Source: a virus
Direction: 5' to 3' (one strand)
Length of the DNA: 64,000 nucleotides
Virus record (IMG/VR): IMGVR_UViG_3300028392_001993
Span: 114,198 to 178,197 of that record
Part shown: in pieces, positions 54,199 through 63,600 of the stretch
Layout of the letters: the number at the start of each line of letters is the position of its first letter
How positions within the stretch are numbered: position 1 is the first letter of the stretch
Translations under genes and position numbers: made by a program
Notes under the pieces: model-generated
Databases searched by the model: none
Told to the model about the DNA's origin: nothing
What the model saw: the letters and a program-made list of their open reading frames with translations, nothing else

Positions 54199-57100
54199 AT
54201 GGCCTTCCCAGTATCACCCACAAATGGACAAACCACAGTAGTTAATCAGATAACCTACCAGTATTCTAGTGCAACCAATTCATGGACTAGACTTGTAAGT
54301 ACTGCCAACGTTATCACAGCCAACACAATTGCTGTAAACGGTGCGCTCACAGTTGGTACCACAATTAGTGCTACTGGTAACGTAAGCACAGCAGGATTTT
54401 TCATTGGTAACGGTTCACAACTGACTGGCTTAGCAGCCGGAACAGCCAACTCAGCATTGGCATTGGTCAATGGAACCACAAACCTTACCACAGCAAGCGG
54501 TGGTAATGCTAACTTAACCATTGGTGGAACTTCAAACGTTGTTGTTTGGGCCACAACAGGTGAATACATTACAGGTGTACTAAGTGCAAGTGGACAAGTA
54601 ACTGGCTCGCAGTTCAATGGTTCTGGTGCTGGATTGACGTCAATTCCTGGTGCTAACGTTACTGGTACTGTGCCAAGTGCAACTTCAGCAACCACAGCAG
54701 GTACGGTGACAACTGCCGCACAACCAAATATTACATCAGTTGGTACATTAACAAGCGTATCTGTAACTAACAACGTTACCGGTGGCAACTTGCTCACAGG
54801 TGGTCTTGTTTCAGCAACTGGTAACGTAACTGGCGGTAATGTATTAACAGGCGGAGTAGTCTCTGCAACTGGTAACGTGAGTGGTAATTATATTCTTGGT
54901 AATGGCGCATTGCTAACAGGCGTTATTACAAGTGTGGCCAACATCAACAGTGGAAATTCAAACGTAACAGTAGTAAGTGCTGGCGGCAACATTGCCGTGG
55001 GCGTGGGCGGTGTCGCTAACGTGGCTGTGTTTGCCACAACAGGCGAATATGTAACTGGCGTTGTGAGTGCAAGTGGTAATGTAACTGGTGGTAATTTGTT
55101 AACTGCTGGTTTAATATCTGCAACTGGCAACATTTATGGCGGTAACGTACTCAATTCGGGTATAAGTTCAGTTACTGGCAACATTACAGGTGGTAACTTA
55201 CTCACTGCTGGACAAGTATCAGCAACTGGTAACGTGACTGGTAATTACTTGCTTGGTAATATTACTTCTGCAACTGGCGCTATGGCCAAGATTGCAAATG
55301 GTACAAGTAGTGTAAACGTTGCGGCTTCTGGCGGCAACGTTGTAGTGGCAGTTAGTGTTGACCCAGTGGTTACCTTCACAGCCACCAGCCTTTTGGCAAA
55401 CAGTGTATCCAACTACGGTATTGTTGCAAGTGGTAACATCAGCGGCAATAATATATCTGCAACCAATGCGTTGTCAGCAGGCACCACAGTCAGTGCAGTT
55501 GGTAACGTCATTGGCGGCAACGTCACTACAGCAGGTCAAGTAAGTGCTACTGCCAATATCACAGGTGGTAACGTATTAACTGCTGGCATAGTCAGTTCAA
55601 CTGGTAATGCCATACATGGCAATATCTTAACAGGTGGTATCGTAAGTGCCACAGCCAACATCACTGGTGGTAACGTATTAACTGCTGGATTAATCTCGGC
55701 TACATCAACAATTACAAGTGCAGCCAACGTAATTGGTGGCAACTTAACCACAGCAGGTCAAGTATCTGCAACAGCCAACGTAACTGGTGGTAACGTATTA
55801 ACAGGTGGCCTAGTAAGTGCCACTGCCAACATCACTGGTGGCAATATTTTAACTGCTGGCATTGTAAGTGCTACAGGCAATGCTGTATTTGGTAACATCA
55901 GTACCAGTGGTTCAGGCGGCAACATTTCTGGTGCCAACGTAATTTCTGGAACCACACTCAGTGCAACTGCCAACATCACCGGTGGTAATATACAAACTGC
56001 TGGACAAGTATCAGCAACTGGCAACATCACAGCAGCCACAGGTTCGTTCTTTATTGGTAATGGTTCAGCACTGACAGGTGTTACTGCCACAAGTGCTGGC
56101 TTCCCAATCACATCTGGTAACTCAAACATTGCGGCCACTATCAATGCCAACATTGCAGTCACAGTAGGTGGAACTGCTAACGTGGCAGTGTTTGCCACCA
56201 CAGGTGAATATATTACTGGTGTACTAAGTGCTACAGGTAACATCACTGGCGGCAACGTATTAACCGCAGGACTGGTAAGTTCAACTGGTAACATCACTGG
56301 CGGTAACATATTAACTGCTGGCTTGATTTCGGCTACATCAACAATCACAAGTGCGGCCAACGTCACAGGCGGCAACTTGTTGACAGCAGGTTTGATAAGT
56401 GCTACTGCTACTATAACTGGTGGCAACTTGGCCACAGGCGGTACATCAAGTGCCGCAGGCAACGTAACCGGTGGTAATGTACTCACAGCAGGATTAATAT
56501 CTGCCACAGGTAACGTAACTGGTGGCAACTTGGCCACAGGCGGTACATCAAGTGCCGCAGGCAACGTAACCGGTGGTAATGTACTCACAGCAGGATTAAT
56601 ATCCGCAACTGGCAACTTAAATGCCGGTAACGTAAACACCAACCAACTGCGTAATGTGTCGGGTAACCTGACCATTGGTGTCACTGCTGGTAACTTGATT
56701 TTAGGCCCAAGCGGCAACGTGGTGATGAGTGCCAACACATACATCAATAACGTGTTGGATCCAGTACAAAACCAAGACGTGGCAACCAAGGCTTATGTTG
56801 ATAACTTTGCCACAACTGGTATTGCCTATCACCAACCAGTGGCCGCGGCAACTACTACTACCCTGGCTACTACCACAGGTGGTACAATCACCTACACACA
56901 ACCCAATGGTGTTTCAAACGGCGTTGGTGCGCTGTTGACCACAACTGGTACATTCAACTTGGTTGATACTGCTAACATTCAAACACTTGGCACACGTGTC
57001 TTGGTCAAGAACGAAGCCAATGCAGTATACAACGGCGTGTACACCTGGGCTAATGCCACAAACATCATACGTTCAACTGACACAGACACATACGGACCAG

Positions 57101-60100
57101 ACAGTACAACTGATTTGAGTATCAATGACTATTTCTATACCACAGGCGGTAACGTCAACGCTGGCACGGCATTTATTGTCAGTGCGCCTGCAGGTACTAT
57201 TACCTTTGGTACTTCAAATATCACGTTCAGTACATTTAGTACCAGCCAAGTTTACTCGGCCAATACTGCGGCTGGTATCAGTTTAAATGGCACAGTAATC
57301 AACGCCAAGACAGACGGCATCACAACGGCATTTGACGGCGGCGGCAACATTATTGTCAAGGCAAGTGCAAACTTAACAACACCAAACATTGGTGCGGCAA
57401 CTGGCTCAAGTTTAAACACTAGTGGTAACTTAACCGGTGGCAACTTGCTCACAGGCGGATTGATAAGTGCAACAAGCACTATCACTAGTGCAGCCAATGT
57501 CATTGGTGGAAACATTACTACTGCTGGTCAAGTGTCAGCAACTGCCAACGTAACAGGCGGCAACTTGTTAACAGGTGGATTGATCAGTTCGGCTGGTACA
57601 ATAACTGGTACAAGTCACCTAGGTTCAGTTGTTTCAGTCACAGCAAACGTAACTGGTGGCAACTTGTTAACAGGTGGTTTGGTTAGTTCAACAGGCAACA
57701 TCACAGGTGGCAATGTATTAACAGGTGGCTTGATTAGTGCCACTGCCAACATCACCGGTGGTAATATACAAACTGCTGGACAAGTATCAGCAACTGGCAA
57801 CATCACAGTAGCCGCAGGTTCGTTCTTTATTGGTAATGGTTCAGCACTGACAGGTGTTACTGCCACAAGTGCTGGCTTCCCAATCACATCTGGTAACTCA
57901 AACATTGCGGCCACTATCAACTCTAACATTACAGTCACAGTAACATCGGCAAACGTGGCGGTGTTTGCTAATACAGGTGCATATGTAACTGGTGTTGTGT
58001 CAGCAACTGCCAACATCACAGGTGGTAACGTATTAACTGCAGGTTTGATGAGTGCCGTTGGCAACATTGACGCTGGAAATTTACGCACAGTTGGCGATGT
58101 TTTTGCTAATGTCAACGTTGGAGCGGCTGGCAATGTTTCAGCCACAGGTAATGTGATGGGCGGCAATCTTAAAAGTTCTAATGCTATCACTGCTGTAACT
58201 ACCATTAGTGCCGGCGGCAACGTAATAGGCGGTAACATCACTACTGCTGGTCAAGTGTCAGCAACGGCCAACGTAACCGGTGGAAACTTGTTAACAGCAG
58301 GCTTAATATCTGCTACTAGTACAATCACAAGTGCAGCCAACGTTGTTGGTGGCAACATCACTACTGCTGGTCAAGTGTCAGCAACAGCCAACGTAACAGG
58401 CGGTAACTTATTAACAGCCGGCTTGATTAGTGCTACATCAACGATCACAAGTGCAGCCAACGTTGTTGGTGGCAACGTCACTACAGCAGGTCAAGTAAGT
58501 GCTACTGCCAATATCACAGGTGGTAACGTATTAACAGGTGGTTTGATTAGTGCCACTGCCAACATCACAGGTGGTAACTTACTCACTGCTGGACAAGTAT
58601 CAGCAACTGGTAACTTGTATGGTGGCAACATACTCAATTCGGGTATAAGTTCGGTTACTGGCAATATCACAGGTGGTAATGTATTAACTGCTGGCTTGGT
58701 ATCAGCAACTGGTAACGTGACTGGTAACTACATTTTGGGTAATGGCGCTTTGCTAACAGGCGTTATTACAAGTGTAGCCAATATCAACAACGGAACATCA
58801 AACGTTACTGTTGTGAGTTCAGGTGGTAACATCACTGTTGGTGTTGGCGGAACTGGCAACGTGGCAGTGTTTGCTACCACAGGCGAATATGTAACTGGTT
58901 TAATCAGCGCAAGTGGCAACATCACAGGTGGTAACGTACTCACTGCTGGTTTGATATCAGCTACTTCGACTATCACAAGTGCTGCCAATATTACAGGTGG
59001 TAACGTACTCACTGCTGGTTTGATATCAGCTACTTCGACTATCACAAGTGCTGCCAATATTACAGGTGGTAACTTGTTAACCGCTGGATTAGTAAGTGCT
59101 ACGGCCAACGTAACTGGTGGTAACTTGCTCACAGCAGGTATCATAAGTGCAACAGGCAACATCCGCGGTGGCAACGTTGCAGGCGCAGGTTTCTACTATG
59201 CCAACGGTGTGGCAATTATCAACTACACAGCGGCCACAACACCTCCTGCAAGTCCAAGCACAGGATGGCAGTGGTACAACACCACAACAGACGTGTTGTA
59301 TGAATACATCACAGATGGCACAACACCATACTGGGTTGACGTATCAAGTCCTGCATTCAGCAATGGACCAGCAGGTAACTTGGCCATAGGCGGCAGTTTG
59401 TTACCAAGTGCTAACATCACATACGATCTAGGCTCTGCTACACAAATGTGGCGTTCACTGTATGTGAGTGGCAACACAATTTATTTGGGCGGCGCAACAC
59501 TCAGTGCTTCGGGCACTAGTGTTAGCATGGGCACTGGTAACGTAACAGGTGGTAACGTTACAACGGCTGGCCTGGTATCTGCTACAGGTAATATTACTGG
59601 TAACTACATCCTTGGTAATGGTAGCCAACTGTCTGGCATTATCACAAGTGTTGGCAACATCAACAACGGAACATCAAACGTTACTGTTGTAAGTTCGGGT
59701 GGTAACATCACAGCATCAGTTGGTGGTACAGCCAACGTGGGTGTGTTCTACAACGGTGGATTGAGCATTACAGGTGACTTGACTGTGACTGGTAACGCTA
59801 CATTAACTGGTAACATTGTAGCCGATCGTATTCAGAACGGCACTACATTGATTGATATTCAGTCAGCCAGTGGTAATGCCAACATCACAATTGGTGGAAC
59901 TTCAAACGTTGCGGTATTTGCCACAACTGGTGAGTATGTAACTGGTTTGTTAAGCGTAAGCGGTAACGTAACTGGTGGCAACATCTTGACAGGTGGATTG
60001 ATTTCTGCTACTGGTACAGTTACCGGCTCAAGTTTCTTGGGTGCAGTAGTATCAGTCACAGCCAACGTAACCGGTGGTAACGTATTAACAGGTGGATTGA

Positions 60101-60633
60101 TTTCTGCAACTGGTAACATTACTGGTGGTAACTTGACAGTATCAACTGGTACAGTTACTTTAGGTAGCATTGTCAACGCCAATGGTAACGCTGTGGGCAA
60201 CATTGGTAGTTCAAGCAACTACTTCAACACCATATTTGGCAAAGCAACCACAGCACAATACGCTGACTTGGCTGAAAATTACCTGGCTGATGCGGCTTAT
60301 GCACCTGGAACTGTGTTGGATTTTGATGGTGCTCAAGAAGTCACACTAAGTACACGTGATTCCAGCAAGCGGGTCGCAGGTGTAGTATCTACTAATCCTG
60401 CTCACTTGATGAACTCCACATTGGATGGGGCTCACGTAACGGCAGTGGCATTGGCCGGACGTGTGCCCACTCAAGTAACTGGTAAAATTGCCAAAGGCGA
60501 TTTAATGGTATCTGCTGGAAATGGACGTGCGCGAGCCGAAGCCAATCCTGCAACAGGTACTGTAATTGGTAAAGCATTGGAGAACTTTGACGGCGGCGAA
60601 GGCACTATCGAAATCGTGATAAGTATGCAATAA
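54199..60633 (+). CDS. Giant tail fibre with T-G-N repeats and fibre-tip domain (2144 aa)
   Basis: 2144 aa. Starts MAFPVSPTNGQTTVVNQITY, then YQYSSATNSWTR, an N-terminus shared with the next gene. Almost the whole protein is GNVTGGNLLTAGLISATG-type repeats of about 17 residues, many near-identical. It contains the 219-codon module (56758-57414) and a WQWYNTTTDVLYEYITDG module (near 59260) like the one in the 614-aa fibre. The last 130 residues are a non-repetitive domain (TAQYADLAENYLADAAYAPG, RVAGVVSTNPAHLMN, LAGRVPTQVTGKIAKGDLMV), a C-terminal domain frequent on fibres of aquatic T4-like phages. GGAG ribosome site. Role: host-range fibre, prone to recombination. Confidence 0.82.
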   Translation: MAFPVSPTNGQTTVVNQITYQYSSATNSWTRLVSTANVITANTIAVNGALTVGTTISATGNVSTAGFFIGNGSQLTGLAAGTANSALALVNGTTNLTTASGGNANLTIGGTSNVVVWATTGEYITGVLSASGQVTGSQFNGSGAGLTSIPGANVTGTVPSATSATTAGTVTTAAQPNITSVGTLTSVSVTNNVTGGNLLTGGLVSATGNVTGGNVLTGGVVSATGNVSGNYILGNGALLTGVITSVANINSGNSNVTVVSAGGNIAVGVGGVANVAVFATTGEYVTGVVSASGNVTGGNLLTAGLISATGNIYGGNVLNSGISSVTGNITGGNLLTAGQVSATGNVTGNYLLGNITSATGAMAKIANGTSSVNVAASGGNVVVAVSVDPVVTFTATSLLANSVSNYGIVASGNISGNNISATNALSAGTTVSAVGNVIGGNVTTAGQVSATANITGGNVLTAGIVSSTGNAIHGNILTGGIVSATANITGGNVLTAGLISATSTITSAANVIGGNLTTAGQVSATANVTGGNVLTGGLVSATANITGGNILTAGIVSATGNAVFGNISTSGSGGNISGANVISGTTLSATANITGGNIQTAGQVSATGNITAATGSFFIGNGSALTGVTATSAGFPITSGNSNIAATINANIAVTVGGTANVAVFATTGEYITGVLSATGNITGGNVLTAGLVSSTGNITGGNILTAGLISATSTITSAANVTGGNLLTAGLISATATITGGNLATGGTSSAAGNVTGGNVLTAGLISATGNVTGGNLATGGTSSAAGNVTGGNVLTAGLISATGNLNAGNVNTNQLRNVSGNLTIGVTAGNLILGPSGNVVMSANTYINNVLDPVQNQDVATKAYVDNFATTGIAYHQPVAAATTTTLATTTGGTITYTQPNGVSNGVGALLTTTGTFNLVDTANIQTLGTRVLVKNEANAVYNGVYTWANATNIIRSTDTDTYGPDSTTDLSINDYFYTTGGNVNAGTAFIVSAPAGTITFGTSNITFSTFSTSQVYSANTAAGISLNGTVINAKTDGITTAFDGGGNIIVKASANLTTPNIGAATGSSLNTSGNLTGGNLLTGGLISATSTITSAANVIGGNITTAGQVSATANVTGGNLLTGGLISSAGTITGTSHLGSVVSVTANVTGGNLLTGGLVSSTGNITGGNVLTGGLISATANITGGNIQTAGQVSATGNITVAAGSFFIGNGSALTGVTATSAGFPITSGNSNIAATINSNITVTVTSANVAVFANTGAYVTGVVSATANITGGNVLTAGLMSAVGNIDAGNLRTVGDVFANVNVGAAGNVSATGNVMGGNLKSSNAITAVTTISAGGNVIGGNITTAGQVSATANVTGGNLLTAGLISATSTITSAANVVGGNITTAGQVSATANVTGGNLLTAGLISATSTITSAANVVGGNVTTAGQVSATANITGGNVLTGGLISATANITGGNLLTAGQVSATGNLYGGNILNSGISSVTGNITGGNVLTAGLVSATGNVTGNYILGNGALLTGVITSVANINNGTSNVTVVSSGGNITVGVGGTGNVAVFATTGEYVTGLISASGNITGGNVLTAGLISATSTITSAANITGGNVLTAGLISATSTITSAANITGGNLLTAGLVSATANVTGGNLLTAGIISATGNIRGGNVAGAGFYYANGVAIINYTAATTPPASPSTGWQWYNTTTDVLYEYITDGTTPYWVDVSSPAFSNGPAGNLAIGGSLLPSANITYDLGSATQMWRSLYVSGNTIYLGGATLSASGTSVSMGTGNVTGGNVTTAGLVSATGNITGNYILGNGSQLSGIITSVGNINNGTSNVTVVSSGGNITASVGGTANVGVFYNGGLSITGDLTVTGNATLTGNIVADRIQNGTTLIDIQSASGNANITIGGTSNVAVFATTGEYVTGLLSVSGNVTGGNILTGGLISATGTVTGSSFLGAVVSVTANVTGGNVLTGGLISATGNITGGNLTVSTGTVTLGSIVNANGNAVGNIGSSSNYFNTIFGKATTAQYADLAENYLADAAYAPGTVLDFDGAQEVTLSTRDSSKRVAGVVSTNPAHLMNSTLDGAHVTAVALAGRVPTQVTGKIAKGDLMVSAGNGRARAEANPATGTVIGKALENFDGGEGTIEIVISMQ
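56041..56144 (+). repeat. 104-bp exact repeat, copy 1 (copy 2 at 57817-57920)
   Basis: Identical over 104 nt at an offset of 1776 nt; both encode FFIGNGSALTGVTATSAGFP. Identity including third positions points to recent duplication or gene conversion. Confidence 0.9.
56415..56603 (+). repeat. Tandem duplication, period 102 bp (34 aa)
   Basis: 56415-56501 and 56517-56603 are identical over 87 nt. Encodes GGNLATGGTSSAAGNVTGGN and following twice. In-frame unit, so length can change without breaking the gene. Confidence 0.9.
56758..57414 (+). repeat. 219-codon module, copy 2
   Basis: Ungapped counterpart of 47671-48327. Protein similarity is much higher than DNA similarity. Confidence 0.85.
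57817..57920 (+). repeat. 104-bp exact repeat, copy 2
   Basis: Exact copy of 56041-56144 inside the same fibre gene; flanks diverge at once on the 3' side. Confidence 0.9.
58924..59061 (+). repeat. Tandem duplication, period 69 bp (23 aa)
   Basis: 58924-58992 is repeated exactly as 58993-59061. Encodes TGGNVLTAGLISATSTITSA twice; a third partial unit follows. Confidence 0.9.
60241..60633 (+). other. C-terminal fibre-tip domain
   Basis: Non-repetitive 130-residue ending with ADLAENYLADAAYAPGTVLD, RVAGVVSTNPAHLMNS and GTVIGKALENFDGGEGTIE. A conserved ending on fibres of aquatic T4-like phages, recognised from memory; probably a receptor-binding or trimerisation cap. Confidence 0.6.
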
Positions 60634-60643
60634 AGGATAGAAA

Positions 60644-63600
60644 ATGGCCTTCCCAGTATCGCCGACGAACGGCCAGATTACTGTCGTCAACAACATAACC
60701 TATCAGTTCTCCAACGTTGGGAATACGTGGACACGACTTGTGTCCACGGCCAATACCATAACGGCCAACATAATAACGGCCAACACTCTCAATATCAACA
60801 ATGCCTTTACTGCGCCATCATTCAGCACCACAGGCAACGTAACCGGCAACTACTTTATTGGTAATGGCGCCTTGCTTACAGGAGTGGCCACAGGTAGTAG
60901 TTCAAACATTACCAACGGCACGTCCAACATTGTTGTTGCATCTAGCGGCAACATTACCGTGGCGGTGGCTGGGACGCCAAACATAGCAGTATTTGCCACC
61001 ACAGGCGAATACATTACAGGTGTGGTCAGTGCAAGTGGCAACGTCACTGGCGGCAATATCTTAACGGCTGGATTGATATCGGCCACTGGAACACTCAGTG
61101 TAAGTGGCAACACCACAGTGGCCAATGTCAGTGCCGGGGCCATTTCAGCAGGCAGTCTGAACACCAGTGGATTGATTTCGGCAACAGCCAACGTAACTGG
61201 TGGTAATTTGCTTACTCCTGGCGTGGTAAGTGCGGCCGGTAATATTACAGGTGGCAACTTGTCAGGTACTAACATTGTTGGCACACTGACCACAGCCGCT
61301 CAAACCAATATCACAAGTGTTGGCACATTGGGCTCTTTGGCTGTTACCGCGAACATCACAGGCGGTAACTTGTTAACAGGTGGACTGATCAGTTCAACAG
61401 GAACCATCACTGGCACAAGTCTTTTGGGTGCAGTAGTATCTGTAACAGGCAACATAACCGGTGGCAATGTACTAACCGGTGGATTAAGCATTAGTGGAAA
61501 CGTTATTGGTAATATATTACCGGCCGCTAACATCACTTATGATCTAGGTTCAAATACTCAACGTTGGCGAGATTTGTGGTTGAGCAACAGCACAATCTAT
61601 TTAGGTAATGCTCAAATATCAGCTAATGCCACTGCCATTGTGATGACTAATCCAGCAGGTGGACAAACAGTATTGGCCGGGGCAAGTGGCGCAAGTTCTA
61701 TAACTGGTGCAATAGTTAGTGCAAGTGGTAACATCACTGGTGGTAATGTATTGACAGGTGGCTTGATATCTGCAACTGGTAACGTCTCTGGTAACTTCTT
61801 TATTGGTAACGGTAGCGCACTTACCGGAGTTGTTGCTACAGGTGTAGGAACGCTCACTACTCTAAGTGTAACAGGAAATACCACAACCGGTAACTTGCTC
61901 ACAGGAGGATTGGTCAGCGCCACAGGTACTGTAACTGGTTCATCGTTTAGTGGTGCTGGTACTGGATTAACTGGAACAGCGGCGTCATTGACTGTGGGCA
62001 GTGCTACCACAGCGGGTACAGCAGGCTCAGCAACCACAGCGGGTACAGTGACCACCGCCGCACAACCAAATATTACATCAGTTGGTACACTAAGTTCTTT
62101 AACTGTTAGTGGCAACACCACTAGTGGTAACTTGTTAACTGCCGGTCTAGTATCAGCAACCGGTAACCTGTATACCTCCAACGCTGTGACCTACAGTGAC
62201 ACTTCCAACATCCTGGGTTGGTGGTATAGCAACAGCGTAAGCGTTGCCACACAAGAAACCAACAGCACTGATGTGCAGTTTAATGCAACTGGTAACATCA
62301 TGTACATTGTGGGTACCAGTACTCGTACAGTTTACCAATATGGCCTGAGTACTCCATGGCAGGTGGCCACAGCCACTTATGCCAGTTTGAGTTCAAACGT
62401 TGCCGCTCAAGCAGCCAGCCCACGAAGTATAAGTTTCAACTCCAGTGGCAACACCATGTTTGTGTTGGATCAAACCACACGAGCAGTGTATCAGTATTCA
62501 ATCAGCAACACAGCCAACATTGCCACAGCCACTTATGCCAGTTTGAGTGCCAACATTTCAGCGCAAGAAACCACAACGCCTGAAGGCATGGCATTCAGCC
62601 CAGACGGCGCCAACATGTACATTGTGGGTACCACACTGGATACCATATATCAGTACTCAATCAGCAACACAGCCAACATTGCCACAGCCACCTATGCCAG
62701 CAAGTCTTTGAGTGTTACTACTCAAGAAGGTACTGCCACTGGCCTGGCATTCAATGCCACTGGTAACGTGTTGTACCTGGTAGGAACCAGCGCACGAGTA
62801 GTATATCAATACAATCTTGGCACACCCTATGATATATCAACTGGCTCGTACTCGGGCAACAACTTGTATGTAGGTTACCAAGACAGCACTCCACATGGAA
62901 TTTATGTCAATTTGGCCAACAACGCAGTATACATCAACGGCTTGACCAATGACCGAGTTTATCAATATGATACGGGTAACAGTACCATTGTCAATAGTAA
63001 CTCACTAGGGGTCACAGGATATGCCCACTTCTCAGGCAATGCACAATTTGCAAATGTGTACATGCCATACAACAGTACTTTTAGTACGGCTGGATCAGTG
63101 ACTACTGGCACCGCAACATTCAATGCTGGTATCACTGCTGGTGCCACAACTTCTACTATAAACCTTGGCACGAGTCTAACCACAGGCACATTCACAATTG
63201 GTGGTACTGCCCAAACATCAAACATCAACATTGGCAGATCTGCCAACACTTCTGCCATAGTGATTGGCAACGGTGCGACCCTGAGTGCCAACGTCAAGAC
63301 TATTGATATTGCATCAAACGGTCTTGCAAACTCTGTCAGCAATGTGACTATTTTTGGCAACGTAGCCGGTAACAGCACAATGACCATTGGCGCAAACGTC
63401 GGTAACACCACAGTGAGTTACACTGGTAATACCATTGTTGCTATTGCCAATACCAGCGGCTCGGCACTGAGTGTGGCTGGTAATGTAACTGGTGGTAATA
63501 TCTTAACAGGCGGGCTGGTTAGTGCAACTGGTAACGTAACAGGCTCGACCTTGATTGGATCAGTAGTCACAGCAAGTGGTAATATCACTGGTGGTAACCT

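Noticed and set aside
43900-60300. Regularly spaced repeats that could suggest a CRISPR array
   Set aside because: Repeats are in frame, imperfect, protein-coding and have no unique spacers of constant length; no cas genes nearby.
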